The notes: generated by a model not told the origin, from the letters alone. A stretch of 39,721 nt of DNA from Acidobacteriota bacterium (GCA_018269075.1 JAFDVJ010000086.1:1-39721), one strand, 5' to 3'; shown: positions 7,856 through 16,261, counted from the stretch's first letter. Program-made: numbers and translations.

Positions 7856-8228
7856 AAATTTGTTGACGGTTCGCCGCCGGTTGTTTCTTCAACAAACGGC
7901 GAGCCGCGAACAAAACGAGAGTGAATAATCGACTCGCCCCGGTTTTATACTAATGACGTAATCGGTGCCAACGTTAGGTCAAAGGATGACGAAGATTCGG
8001 AGCGGGCCGCGAAAAAAAGTTTTCGGCTTCGGTAATATTTGAAAGACCAGCAACAACGAAACGAATTTACCGGAAGAAAACGATTGTCACGAACCCGCGG
8101 AATCACCGTTGTTTTTCAAATTGGAAAACGCCGGGGTCAGTCGGTTATTCACTCCCGAAAGTTGATTGTTCACGATTCCCGCCCGCCGGACCGGCGGACG
8201 ACGAACGACGAACGACGAACAAAAAGCA
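7856..8228. other. 373-bp gap between sigma and anti-sigma genes
   Basis: A hairpin-forming inverted repeat spans about 7868-7910 (GTTCGCCGCCG...CGGCGAGCCGCGAAC, with inner TTGTTTCTTCAACAA) right after the sigma stop. It lacks a U tract, so it is a weak terminator candidate. A second inverted repeat with GACGAAC heptamers ends at 8220. An open frame here (8039-8254) has no support as a gene. Confidence 0.5.
8161..8220. repeat. Heptanucleotide (GACGAAC) array with degenerate inverted partner
   Basis: Three exact GACGAAC units at 8200-8220 follow a central palindrome CGCCGGACCGGCG. To its left, GTTGATTGTTCAC (8161-8173) and the bases after it are a degenerate inverted version of the array. It ends 8 bases before the anti-sigma ATG, so unlike the other heptamer arrays it sits at a 5' end. 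Confidence 0.5.
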
Positions 8229-9011
8229 ATGAAATGCGAAAATTTACAATTTAATTTATCGCTTTATATCGACGATGTCCTGACGAACGACGAGCGCGCG
8301 CTCGTCGACCGGCATCTCGCGCAGTGTCCGTTGTGCCGCCAGCGGCTCGACGATTTCGCGGCGCTTCGTCAAAGTCTCCGGCGCGTGACGCGGAGCGTGC
8401 CGCCGGCGAACCTGCTCGCCTCGGTCAAAACGGCGATGCGCGCCGAGCTCGCACCGGCCGAGCCGAAGAAAAAATCCTATTTCTCGCGCAGTTTTCTCGA
8501 ATTCCTGCAGATGCAGGTGATGCCCTACACGGTCGGCACCGCCGCGTCGCTCTTTCTGGGCTTCTCGCTCTTGTGGATCCTGCTCTCGAACGCCAACTAC
8601 GACCACCAGTTCGAGCTCGCCAAAAATCCGCCGGTCGAGATTCCGAAAACCGACGACACGCTGGCCGAATTCGTCGGCCAGCGCGGACTCGTCTCGAGCG
8701 AATCGCCGAGCGTCAACCCGCAGGGCGCGCTGATGGCCGTCACGCAGTCGCTGATCAACCGGAAAGTCAAGGACGACGAGGTCGTCATCGTCGCCGACGT
8801 CAACAGCGACGGCATCGCGAAGATCGAAGAAATCGTCGAACCGCTCGACGATCAGCAGACGGTTTACGAAATCGAAAACGCGATGCAGAAAAAATCGTCG
8901 GACGCGCCGTTCGTCCCGGCTTTTCTCGACCGTCGCGCCGATTCGGTCCGCGTCGTCCTGAAAATCCAGCGCGTCGAAATCCAGACTTCCCAGCCAAAAG
9001 TCAAACCCTGA
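8229..9011 (+). CDS. Anti-sigma factor with zinc-finger (zf-HC2) domain
   Basis: 260 residues from the ATG at 8229. An upstream in-frame ATG (8166) would add 21 residues encoded by the GACGAAC array and is rejected. The N-terminus (KCENLQFNLSLYIDDVLTN, then RHLAQCPLCRQRL) has the His-x3-Cys-x2-Cys motif of zinc-binding anti-sigma factors. A single transmembrane helix lies near residues 101-122 (TVGTAASLFLGFSLLWILLS). The outer part (about 125-260) is of unknown family. By position it should sequester the ECF sigma factor encoded at 7154 and release it on an envelope signal. Family assignment is firm; the partner is inferred from adjacency. Confidence 0.85.
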   Translation: MKCENLQFNLSLYIDDVLTNDERALVDRHLAQCPLCRQRLDDFAALRQSLRRVTRSVPPANLLASVKTAMRAELAPAEPKKKSYFSRSFLEFLQMQVMPYTVGTAASLFLGFSLLWILLSNANYDHQFELAKNPPVEIPKTDDTLAEFVGQRGLVSSESPSVNPQGALMAVTQSLINRKVKDDEVVIVADVNSDGIAKIEEIVEPLDDQQTVYEIENAMQKKSSDAPFVPAFLDRRADSVRVVLKIQRVEIQTSQPKVKP

Positions 9012-9085
9012 TAGAACGTCCTGTTTGCCACGGCCTCACTCTCCCCCCGGTTGCTCATCGGTTCCAAAATTGTTATAGCTAAATA

Positions 9086-9091
9086 AAGAGG
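9086..9091 (+). promoter_or_regulatory. Shine-Dalgarno AAGAGG deciding the start at 9101
   Basis: AAGAGG lies 9 bases before the ATG at 9101. A TTG directly before that ATG (9098) is six bases away and could also be used, adding one residue. Confidence 0.55.
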
Positions 9092-9100
9092 TAACAATTG

Positions 9101-10297
9101 ATGAGCGAACAAAACACTTTCGATTTCGACTTTCAGAAAACGATCAAAAATCTCGAAAAACAGGCCGCCGATTTCTTCGAAACGGTCGCCGAAACCTTCG
9201 TCGGCAAGGCCGACACGCTGCGCGACGGAACCGAATTCGACCCGGTCGAGCTGCCGCGCGATCTTTTCGCGCACAACAACGCGCAGACCGAATGGTGGTA
9301 TTACACCGGCCACGGCGAAACCGTCTCCGGCAAGCGCTTCGGTTTCGAGCTCGTTTTCTTCAAACGCCGCACGGATCTTGACAAATTCTCGCTCGTGCCG
9401 CTGCGGCTTTTCGGCAACCCGCTGTATTTCGCGCATTTCGCGATCACCGAAACGGACGAGAAAAAATTCCGCTACGCGCACCGCAAATCGGCGAACGGAT
9501 TTTTCGACTATCCGGCATCGGCGAGCGAAAAGCATTTTCACCTGCGGCTCGGCGACTGGTCGCTCCGCGAATCGCACGGGGCGCAGATCCTGCGCGCGAC
9601 GGCCGCCAACGTCGTCTTCGAGGCCGATCTCAAACCGCTCAAGCCGCCGGTGCTCAACGGCCGGGGCGGCGACGGCGTTTCCTATAAGGACGAGGGCCAG
9701 GCGTCGCGGTATTTCAGCTACACGCGGATGGAGATGGAAGGCGATCTGATCTGGAACGGCGAAACCGAGCATTTTACGGGCTCGGCGTGGATGGACCGCG
9801 AATTCGGAACGTGGACGCCGACCGAAAATCAAAAGGGCTGGGACTGGTTTTCGATCCAGCTCGACAACGACTGCGAGCTGATGTGCTACCAGCTCCGCAA
9901 CAGCGCAAACGGCGTCTCGCCCTTTTCGAGCGGCACGTTCGTCAACGAGCACGGGCAGTCCGAGTATCTGATGAACGAGGATTTTTCGATCGAGCCGACC
10001 GGCTACTGGAAATCGCCCCGGACGAACGCCGTCTATCCGAGCGGCTGGCGTTTGAAAGTGCCGAAAATGGGGCTCGATCTGACGGTCGCGCCGGTCATCG
10101 AAAACCAGGAGCTCGACACGCGCGGGACGACGATGATCGTTTACTGGGAAGGCGCCTGCGAAGTCGCCGGAAAAGCCGGCGAATCGGACGTCGCCGGCCG
10201 CGCCTACGTCGAACTCGTCGGTTACGACCGCTCGCACGATCAGCCGAATCTCGCCTATTTCCTGATGGGCAACCAGTTCGAATTCAGCGAAGACTAG
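9101..10297 (+). CDS. CrtC/AttH-type lipocalin-like protein
   Basis: 398 residues. The signature AQTEWWYYTGH (about residues 64-74) and a later GSAWMDREFGTW (about 227-238) are diagnostic of the CrtC/AttH superfamily, two lipocalin-like barrels related to carotenoid 1,2-hydratase and kievitone hydratase ('predicted secreted hydrolase'). Most relatives are exported, but this one has no signal peptide: it begins with a charged helix (FDFDFQKTIKNLEKQAADFF). No carotenoid genes are nearby, so the substrate is unknown; a hydrophobic ligand is inference from the fold. The stop codon lies three bases before a long GTGGAGA palindrome shared with the convergent gene. Confidence 0.75.
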   Translation: MSEQNTFDFDFQKTIKNLEKQAADFFETVAETFVGKADTLRDGTEFDPVELPRDLFAHNNAQTEWWYYTGHGETVSGKRFGFELVFFKRRTDLDKFSLVPLRLFGNPLYFAHFAITETDEKKFRYAHRKSANGFFDYPASASEKHFHLRLGDWSLRESHGAQILRATAANVVFEADLKPLKPPVLNGRGGDGVSYKDEGQASRYFSYTRMEMEGDLIWNGETEHFTGSAWMDREFGTWTPTENQKGWDWFSIQLDNDCELMCYQLRNSANGVSPFSSGTFVNEHGQSEYLMNEDFSIEPTGYWKSPRTNAVYPSGWRLKVPKMGLDLTVAPVIENQELDTRGTTMIVYWEGACEVAGKAGESDVAGRAYVELVGYDRSHDQPNLAYFLMGNQFEFSED

Positions 10298-10300
10298 AAC

Positions 10301-10468
10301 GAGTGGAGAGCGGAGAGTGGAGAGTGGAGAGTGAAGAGTGGAGAGTGGAGTGAAAAAGTTTAGGAAGTTTGAAAAGTTAAGGAAATTGGGAAGCAAGAAT
10401 TCCCTTCCTAAATTTCCCAAACTTCCCGAACTTCCTAAACTTACTCTCCACTCTCCACTCTCCACTCG
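10301..10468. repeat. Heptamer-armed palindrome (GTGGAGA family) between convergent genes
   Basis: The left arm 10301-10352 is an array of about seven GTGGAGA-like heptamers; the right arm 10443-10468 is the inverted array (TCTCCAC). Between them is a second inverted pair, AAGTTTAGGAAGTTTG (10358-10373) against CAAACTT and AACTTCCTAAACTT (about 10417-10442). The whole structure fills the 174 bases between two convergent stop codons. It could fold as a bidirectional terminator or cruciform. No U tract follows. Confidence 0.85.
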
Positions 10469-10471
10469 CAA

Positions 10472-11872
10472 CTATTTGGTGCTTTCGATCGCCTGGCGGA
10501 GTTTTTCGGCGAGATTGGCGTCGATCTGGCGCAGCAGATTGTACTGCTCCCGCGCTCTCACCTTGTCTTTGTTGATCAGATAGGTATAACCGAGACTGAA
10601 CCGCGCCTTGGCGAAACGCGGCGCGAGCGTCAGGCATTGATTATAGGCGGCGATCGCCTCGTTGTCCTTCTGGATCGCGAAATAGGCGTTGCCGAGCAGA
10701 TAGAAACCGTCCGAATAATCGGGATTGTCGCGCGTGAATTTGAGCAGGCCGTCGACCGCTTTCTTGTAGAGATCGAGCGCCTTGTCGGTCTGCTTCAGAA
10801 ATTCGTAGGCGCGGGCCATATAGAGATATGTTTCGCCGTCGCCCGGATTCAGCCGGAGCGCGTTGTTGCAGGTCTGGATCGCGAGCTGGTAATCCTTGTT
10901 GTCGTTGTAGGCCCGGCACAGGTTGGTGTGGGCCATCGCCAGATCGGGCTGCAGATTGATCGCGCTCTTGCCGGCGATAATCGCGTCCTGCGGGCGGTCG
11001 GCGAGGCTGTAGTACCACGCGAGGCTCGTGTAGAGGTTCGCGTCCTGCGGGTAGAGCTTGAGCCCCTTGCGGGCGGTCTCGATCGCGCGGTCGAATTCGT
11101 TGCGGCTCCGGTAAATATCGGATAGCGCGTTGTAAGCGCCGTAGATTTCGGGCTTGAGCTGGATCGCTTTTTCGTAGGCCTGCGCGGCTTCGTCGTATTT
11201 CTTGCCCCGGTTGAGCGCGTCGGCGACGTAGAAATAGCTCTCGCCGACGTATTTCGTCTTTTTCTTCAGGGCTTCGAGCGCCGCGAAGCCCTGATCCTGC
11301 CATTGGCCGAGATTGGCATAGCAGACCGCCATATAATAATCGACATCCGAATTGTTGGGGTCCTGCGCGGCGGCCTTTTTATAATAATTCACGGCCTCGG
11401 CCCACGATTCCTTCATCCGGTAGATGTCGCCCGCCGCCAGATTGTAGGTCGCGTTGTTCGGGTCGAGCCGCGCCGCTTCGAGCGCGTCGGAGAGCGCGGC
11501 GTCGTAGTTTTTGGCCTCGTAATTGAGATACCAGCGCAGCTTGTAGATTTCGAGCGGTTTTTCGAAGCCCTGATCGAGCGACAGGTTGAGCTCGTTGAGC
11601 GCCTGTTCGCTCTCGTTAAGGTAATAATGCGCGTAGGCCTTCCAGAAATGCGCCGCCGGAAAACGCGGGACGATCATAATCGCCTCGGCGTACTTGTTGA
11701 TCGCGCCGCGATAGTCCTTCTGATTGAAAAACTGGTCACCCTGCTTGGCGATCTTGCGGGCTTTTTCGATTTCTTTTTTACTCGGCTGCGCCTGCGTCTC
11801 GACGGCCAGCGAAAAGATCGAAAACAAAAGCGCTACGTAAACAAACAATTTCAAATACTTCGTCCTTTTCAT
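10472..11872 (-). CDS. Exported TPR-repeat protein
   Basis: 466 residues. A signal peptide (MKRTKYLKLFVYVALLFSIF with an AQA-type cleavage site near residue 29) is followed by about ten tetratricopeptide repeats (about 40-455; e.g. GDQFFNQKDYRGAINKYAEA, AYEKAIQLKPEIYGAYNALS). It is likely periplasmic or outer-membrane associated and acts as a protein-interaction scaffold. The start ATG has a good GAGGAG seven bases upstream. It begins 15 bases after the Ser/Thr kinase gene on the same strand, so the two are probably co-transcribed and may act in one pathway. Confidence 0.85.
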   Translation of the reverse strand: MKRTKYLKLFVYVALLFSIFSLAVETQAQPSKKEIEKARKIAKQGDQFFNQKDYRGAINKYAEAIMIVPRFPAAHFWKAYAHYYLNESEQALNELNLSLDQGFEKPLEIYKLRWYLNYEAKNYDAALSDALEAARLDPNNATYNLAAGDIYRMKESWAEAVNYYKKAAAQDPNNSDVDYYMAVCYANLGQWQDQGFAALEALKKKTKYVGESYFYVADALNRGKKYDEAAQAYEKAIQLKPEIYGAYNALSDIYRSRNEFDRAIETARKGLKLYPQDANLYTSLAWYYSLADRPQDAIIAGKSAINLQPDLAMAHTNLCRAYNDNKDYQLAIQTCNNALRLNPGDGETYLYMARAYEFLKQTDKALDLYKKAVDGLLKFTRDNPDYSDGFYLLGNAYFAIQKDNEAIAAYNQCLTLAPRFAKARFSLGYTYLINKDKVRAREQYNLLRQIDANLAEKLRQAIESTK

Positions 11873-11887
11873 ATGTTTGCTCCTCGA

Positions 11888-14116
11888 TTACTGGGGAATC
11901 AGGCCGCCCCGCGGCGTCGGTTTGACGTCGGGCTTGCCGGTCGGGCGCGGCGTCGGCGGACGCGGCGTGTTGACCGGAATCTGCGTCGTCGGGCGCGGCG
12001 TCGGCACGTTTTTCGTCGGCTGCGTGATCGGCGTTTCGACGACCACCGGCTTTGTCTTGTCGGGTGACGGCGCAGCGTTGACGGCCGTGTTGTCGACCGT
12101 GGTGTTGGCGGCGTTCGAGTTCGAGTTCGCGTTCGAACTGCCGTTCGCGACGCCGCCCGAATTCGTGTTCGACGATTCCGGCGTCGGCGTCGGCGAGACG
12201 GCCGGCGTCGGTGTCGGCGACGCGACGTTCGAATTCGAATCGGTCGACGGCTGATTCATCATATACCAGACGCCGATCCCGGCCGCGCCGGCGAGCACCG
12301 CCAGACCGAACAGCGCGCCGAGAATCCCGAAGATCAGGGCCTTCGATTTTTTCTTGACGGGCGCGACCGGCGGCGGTGCCGGCCGGTTGTCCGCAGGCGG
12401 CGGCGGTTCCTGAACGGGCCGGTGAAAAGAATCCGGAACGCCGTAATTTTCGGCCGGCAGACTCGTCTCGCCGGGCGTGATCAATTCCTGCATCTCGACC
12501 GCGCCGTCGGTGGCCATAAAATCGTTCTCCGCGGTCTTGTTTTCCGTTTGCGGCTGCGAGTCGAAGGCCGATACCGGCTGCGTCTGACCGGGATCGACAA
12601 AGCCGGCGGGCTGGTTATCGAGCTGGATGAACGGCACCGTCTTATCGCCCGTAAAACCGGTGTCGGGCGCGGACTCGCCGGCCGTCGGCGGCGCGTTGAA
12701 ATTATCGGCCGGCGCGGTCTGATCGTTCCGCAGGTATTCGGCCGCCCCGAAACCGCCGCCGAAGACCTCGGTCTTGATGTTCGACTGCGGGGTGTCGGCC
12801 GCGACCGGCGGCGTTTCGATCGGCGCGACATAGGTCGGCGGCGTTTCGATCGGCGCGACATAGGTCGGCGGCGTTTCGACCGGCGCGACCGATTCGGGCG
12901 TCGGCTCGACCGGCGCGACCAGCGTGTCGGGCACGTTTTGGCGCGCCGTCGGATGCGGTTCGGAATCGATCCGGATGGTCGCATCGAAATCTTGGATCTG
13001 CTCGGTTTTATCGGTCAGCGACGGCGCTTCGACGACGTTCTGGCCGGCCGTGTCGATGACCATTCCGAACGGGATCGTCTGCGCGCCCATCGCTTCCTTG
13101 AGCGCCGACTGGTCGTCGGCCGGCGGCGCGGAAAACTGCCTGAGCTGTTCGGCGGAATACTGTTCGGTCTTGTCCTCGATCACCGCGACCGGCTCGACGA
13201 CCGGTTCGATATGTTCGGATTCGACGTTGAAGGCGATCGTCTTGTCGTCCGCCTCGCTCTGAATCCGGGCGTAGGTCTCGCGCAGAATCCGCTGCATCTC
13301 GCGGGCGTCGGCGTAACGGTTGTCCTGGCTGATCGACATTCCCTTGAGGATGATGTCCGAGATCGATTTCGGAATCTCGCGGTTGATCTGTTCGATCGAC
13401 GTGATCGGGTCGGTCTTCCCGCTCAGCAGAAAATCGGCCCGCGACAGCGCGTCGGGCGGCACGACGTTCGTTAGCAGCTGGTAAAGCGTCGCCGAGAGCG
13501 AGTAAATATCGCTGCGCGGGTTGGTTCCCGTGCCGCGGATCTGTTCCATCGGCGCGTAGTGCGGCGTGTAGCCGACGACGCTGCCGGTCGAGCCGCCGGT
13601 CGAGCCGCTGACGTTGGCCGGCCCGGTCGTGTTCTTCGAAAGGCCGAAATCGAGCAGCACGATGTTGTTTTCGTCGGTCAGCTTCAGGTTCTGCGGCTTG
13701 ATGTCGCGATGGATGATCGGCGGCTCGTGCGAATGAAGATAGGCGAGCGCGTCGAGCAGCTGATCGGCCCAGTAAAGCACCCAACTAAGCGGAAACGGCT
13801 TGCCGGTCGCGGTCAGGCGTTTCGCGAGATCGTCGCCGGAGATATGCTCCATCACCAGATATTGGTTCTCGTTCTCGATGAAATGGTCGCTGACCTTCGG
13901 CAGAACCGGATGCCGGAGCCGCGCGAGCGTCCGCGCCTCGCGCTCGAAGGCCTCGCCGAGCGTCGCGTCGTCGCCGTGCAGCGTCCGCTTCAAAGCGACC
14001 GCGCTCCCGAGCCGCTGGTCGATCGCCAGATAAACTTCGCCCATTCCGCCCTTCCCGATCAGATGCACGATCAGATAACGGTTTTGCAGTAAAGTGTTCG
14101 GTGCTAATGGTTTCAT
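11888..14116 (-). CDS. Membrane Ser/Thr protein kinase (Hanks type)
   Basis: 742 residues. Kinase domain about 14-285: glycine loop GKGGMGEVY (22-29), Lys43, HRDIKPQN with catalytic Asp138, DFG at 156-158. A long Pro/Thr-rich linker (about 290-590) follows, containing a 10-residue tandem repeat of VAPIETPPTY type (coded near 12800-12890). One transmembrane helix lies at about 593-618 (IFGILGALFGLAVLAGAAGI), then an outer Asn/Pro/Thr tail with PTPTP stretches. There are no PASTA or other sensor domains, so the ligand is unknown. It is transcribed with the exported TPR protein downstream. A TATAAT -10 box lies about 40 bases before the ATG. All catalytic residues are present, so it should be active. 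Confidence 0.92.
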   Translation of the reverse strand: MKPLAPNTLLQNRYLIVHLIGKGGMGEVYLAIDQRLGSAVALKRTLHGDDATLGEAFEREARTLARLRHPVLPKVSDHFIENENQYLVMEHISGDDLAKRLTATGKPFPLSWVLYWADQLLDALAYLHSHEPPIIHRDIKPQNLKLTDENNIVLLDFGLSKNTTGPANVSGSTGGSTGSVVGYTPHYAPMEQIRGTGTNPRSDIYSLSATLYQLLTNVVPPDALSRADFLLSGKTDPITSIEQINREIPKSISDIILKGMSISQDNRYADAREMQRILRETYARIQSEADDKTIAFNVESEHIEPVVEPVAVIEDKTEQYSAEQLRQFSAPPADDQSALKEAMGAQTIPFGMVIDTAGQNVVEAPSLTDKTEQIQDFDATIRIDSEPHPTARQNVPDTLVAPVEPTPESVAPVETPPTYVAPIETPPTYVAPIETPPVAADTPQSNIKTEVFGGGFGAAEYLRNDQTAPADNFNAPPTAGESAPDTGFTGDKTVPFIQLDNQPAGFVDPGQTQPVSAFDSQPQTENKTAENDFMATDGAVEMQELITPGETSLPAENYGVPDSFHRPVQEPPPPADNRPAPPPVAPVKKKSKALIFGILGALFGLAVLAGAAGIGVWYMMNQPSTDSNSNVASPTPTPAVSPTPTPESSNTNSGGVANGSSNANSNSNAANTTVDNTAVNAAPSPDKTKPVVVETPITQPTKNVPTPRPTTQIPVNTPRPPTPRPTGKPDVKPTPRGGLIPQ

Positions 14117-14154
14117 TCGTCTCTGAAATTATTAAATTAAAAAAAAGCAATAGA

Positions 14155-14160
14155 ATTATA
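14155..14160 (-). promoter_or_regulatory. Candidate -10 box of the Ser/Thr kinase gene
   Basis: A perfect TATAAT on the minus strand (ATTATA on the plus strand), 39 bases before the kinase ATG. No convincing -35 hexamer is visible 16-18 bases upstream, so the call rests on the -10 only. Confidence 0.35.
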
Positions 14161-14216
14161 CTCAATTTTGCAAAAAAATGCCCGACGGCGCGGACAATAT
14201 GCAATATGCCGCACCA

Positions 14217-14343
14217 AATTCGGATTTCGGATTTCGGAATTCGGATTTCGGATTGGTCGATGATCCTCGGCTTTTGATTCCAAAGAAGACTACGGGTTTC
14301 GTAAATAAACAAATCCGAAATCCGAAATCCGAAATCCGAAATC
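14217..14343. repeat. Heptamer-armed palindrome (ATTTCGG family)
   Basis: Left arm 14217-14255 repeats ATTTCGG (five units, one with an indel); right arm 14311-14343 is the inverted array CCGAAAT (four to five units). The loop is about 55 bases. The right arm stops one base before the stop codon (14345-14347) of the minus-strand gene at 14345, so the structure forms the start of that gene's 3' untranslated region. The kinase gene promoter lies just beyond the left arm. Confidence 0.85.
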
Positions 14344-14344
14344 G

Positions 14345-14863
14345 CTATGTTGCGCGCAACTTTTCGGGCGGGAGCATCGCGTCCTGGCCCTTGTGCTGCC
14401 AGCAGCGGCCGCCGCCTTTGACGCGGCGCGAGCACGGCGTTCCCTTTTTCGTCATCGCGCCGCAGAAATAAACCGGCGCGTCCGGGGCGGCGGCCGTTTT
14501 TTCGGGTGCCGGAACCGGCGGATTCGCGGCGCGCGGCGCGGACGGAACGACGTTCGCGTTCGGGCGCGGGGCGGCGTTCGGCGCGGGCGGCGTTTGATTC
14601 GCCGGAGTTCGCGATTGATTCGACGAGACCGCGGCGATCGGCCGATTGGCGACGGCCGGCGTTTTTTCGCCGCCGCGCAGCAGACTGCCGAGGCCGAACA
14701 ACCCGACGATCGCCATCAGCGCGGCGAACGCGGGCGGCGCGAACCGCTGCAGAACGAAATCGTGTTTGCAAACATCGCAAAACCGGCGGCTGTCGGTCGC
14801 CGACCACTCGGCGCGTTCGATCTTTTCGCCGCAATTACAGCAAAAATTCGGTTTATATAACAT
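14345..14863 (-). CDS. Small membrane protein with two cysteine motifs (zinc ribbon and DUF5763-like)
   Basis: 172 residues. The N-terminal ribbon NFCCNCGEKIERAEW...RRFCDVCKHDF (Cys8, 9, 12 and Cys29, 32 region) is followed by one transmembrane helix at about 42-60 (PPAFAALMAIVGLFGLGSLL). A Pro/Ala/Asn-rich linker (about 65-128) leads to a compact C-terminal motif FCGAMTKKGTPCSRRV...CWQH (about 131-158). That last motif resembles DUF5763, a short Cys/His zinc-binding module. Function is unknown. It precedes the Ser/Thr kinase gene by 228 bases in the same orientation, which suggests but does not prove a link. Confidence 0.75.
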   Translation of the reverse strand: MLYKPNFCCNCGEKIERAEWSATDSRRFCDVCKHDFVLQRFAPPAFAALMAIVGLFGLGSLLRGGEKTPAVANRPIAAVSSNQSRTPANQTPPAPNAAPRPNANVVPSAPRAANPPVPAPEKTAAAPDAPVYFCGAMTKKGTPCSRRVKGGGRCWQHKGQDAMLPPEKLRAT

Positions 14864-14897
14864 TGAGGTCTTCCTTCCTGAAAGTGAGTTTTGTTTT

Positions 14898-14928
14898 TAA
14901 GTCCTGAGTCTTAAGTCTTAAGTCCTGC
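14898..14928. repeat. AGTCTTA heptamer array
   Basis: Four heptamers of AGTCTTA/AGTCCTG type, partly self-complementary (GTCTTAAG). It lies 35 bases upstream of the start of the gene at 14345-14863. Confidence 0.7.
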
Positions 14929-15003
14929 TCCGGCGCGGCGGATCGCTTTGCCGTTCAAAATTGAAAACGTGACGTCGGCCGGAAATGACGGCTCTAATCG
15001 AGC

Positions 15004-15035
15004 CAATCCAAATCCGAAATCCGAAATCCGAAATT
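15004..15035. repeat. One-sided CCGAAAT heptamer array
   Basis: CCAATCC followed by three to four CCGAAAT units. The same CCAATCCGAAAT head starts the array at 16697. No inverted partner is present nearby, so this appears to be a half element. Confidence 0.7.
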
Positions 15036-15133
15036 GCCTTGCATTATAAACCAACTTTCGCGGCTTGTTAAGAACTTTTTGAAACAATGCCCGATGCAAC
15101 CGCGTTTCCAAAATCGGCGTCTGATTGATAATA

Positions 15134-15246
15134 CGAGTCGAGAGTCTTGAGTCGGGAGTCGAGAGTCGGCTGATTTTCCGACCCGGGACTCAGGACTTAA
15201 GACTTAAGACTCAACACTTAAGACTCGAGTCTCTCGACTCAGGACT
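15134..15246. repeat. Heptamer-armed palindrome (AGTC family)
   Basis: Left arm 15134-15169 has GAGTCGAGAGTCTTGAGTCG-type units; right arm 15182-15246 has GGACTTAAGACTTAAGACTC-type units, with an AAGACTCGAGTCT inner hairpin. It ends 22 bases before the ATG of the VWA gene, so it may overlap that gene's promoter. Confidence 0.75.
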
Positions 15247-15268
15247 GCGGTTTGGTTATTATTCTGCT

Positions 15269-16261
15269 ATGCGTTATCCACGGGTTATCATCTTATTTTC
15301 TTTACTGCTCGGCGGTTTTTTCGGAGTTTTCGCCCAAAACGACGACGAGCCGATCACCGTCGATTCGTCGATCGTCCGGCTCAACGTCGGCGTCGCCGAC
15401 CGCAAGGGCCGTCCGATCACCGATCTGAACAAGGATAATTTCACGATCTACGAGGACGGCGTCAAACAGACCGTCGCCCGTTTCGAGCCGGTCGCCGCGC
15501 CGTTTTCGGTCGTGATGATCCTCGATATGTCGGGCTCGACGCTCGGTTTTCGCGAGACGATCCGCCAGTCGGCCTACCGCTTCGTCGACGCGCTCGCGCC
15601 CGAAGACCGCGTCGCGGTCATCGAATTTTACGATAAGGTCAACGTCCGCAACAATTTCACGACCGACCGCAAGACGATCGCCAATTCGATCAACGTCGCC
15701 AACGGCCAGGGCAAGACGCAGCTCTACAAGGCGCTCGACGTCGCGCTCACGAAGCTCGCCGGCGAGGGCAAGCGCCGCAAGGCGATCATCGTCCTGACCG
15801 ACGGCGTCGACACCGCGCTCCGCGACAACGACCGCGATTTTCTCCAGAAGTTCAGCGACAAGGAGATGCCGACGGCGATCAAGCCCGAAACCAACGACAA
15901 TCTCAACCGCGTGCTCAACAAGGCCGACGCGCAGGGCGTGACGATCTACCCGCTCGCGCTGCCGACCGGCGACCCGGCGAAGCTGGCCGACCCGACGCCG
16001 ATTCAGGTGGCGATGTACAACGCCGCGCGCGACCGCCTGAAAATCCTCGCCGACCGGACCGGCGGCACGCTCAACGCGATCAACCGGCTCGAAGAAATGG
16101 GCCGGCTCTACGCGATGGTCGCCGCCGAGCTGCGGACGCTCTACACGATCGAATACCAATCGACCAACGACAAACGCGACGGCAAATGGCGCGCGATCAG
16201 GATCGAGGTCAACAGCCCCGACCTCATCTCGAAGACGCGGCAGGGATATTTTGCCAAATAA
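15269..16261 (+). CDS. Exported VWA-domain protein (VWFA-related acidobacterial type)
   Basis: 330 residues from the ATG at 15269. The frame is open 48 codons further upstream, but only through the AGTC repeats. A signal peptide (MRYPRVIILFSLLLGGFFGV, FAQ cleavage site) is followed by a short beta-rich entry (VRLNVGVADRKGRPITDLNKDNFTIYEDG, about 32-60). A von Willebrand A domain (about 75-290) has the MIDAS motif DMSGS at Asp86 and a TDGVDT motif near residue 177. This order matches the VWFA-related domain family abundant in Acidobacteria. It is probably periplasmic or surface bound and metal dependent in its binding; the partner is unknown. The stop codon is immediately followed by an ATTTCGG heptamer array. 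Confidence 0.88.
   Translation: MRYPRVIILFSLLLGGFFGVFAQNDDEPITVDSSIVRLNVGVADRKGRPITDLNKDNFTIYEDGVKQTVARFEPVAAPFSVVMILDMSGSTLGFRETIRQSAYRFVDALAPEDRVAVIEFYDKVNVRNNFTTDRKTIANSINVANGQGKTQLYKALDVALTKLAGEGKRRKAIIVLTDGVDTALRDNDRDFLQKFSDKEMPTAIKPETNDNLNRVLNKADAQGVTIYPLALPTGDPAKLADPTPIQVAMYNAARDRLKILADRTGGTLNAINRLEEMGRLYAMVAAELRTLYTIEYQSTNDKRDGKWRAIRIEVNSPDLISKTRQGYFAK

Larger units (their letters stand above)
14864..15268. other. 405-bp divergent intergenic region packed with repeats
   Basis: Lies between the divergently transcribed genes at 14345 and 15269. It holds an AGTCTTA array (14898-14928), a one-sided ATTTCGG-family array (15004-15035) and an AGTC-type palindrome (15134-15246). The open frames across it are products of the repeats. 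The promoters of both genes should be here, but no confident -35/-10 pair was found. Confidence 0.6.

Noticed and set aside
12422..13474. 350-codon plus-strand frame with GRRRFDRRDI-type repeats
   Set aside because: The repeats mirror the VAPIETPPTY repeats of the kinase linker on the other strand.
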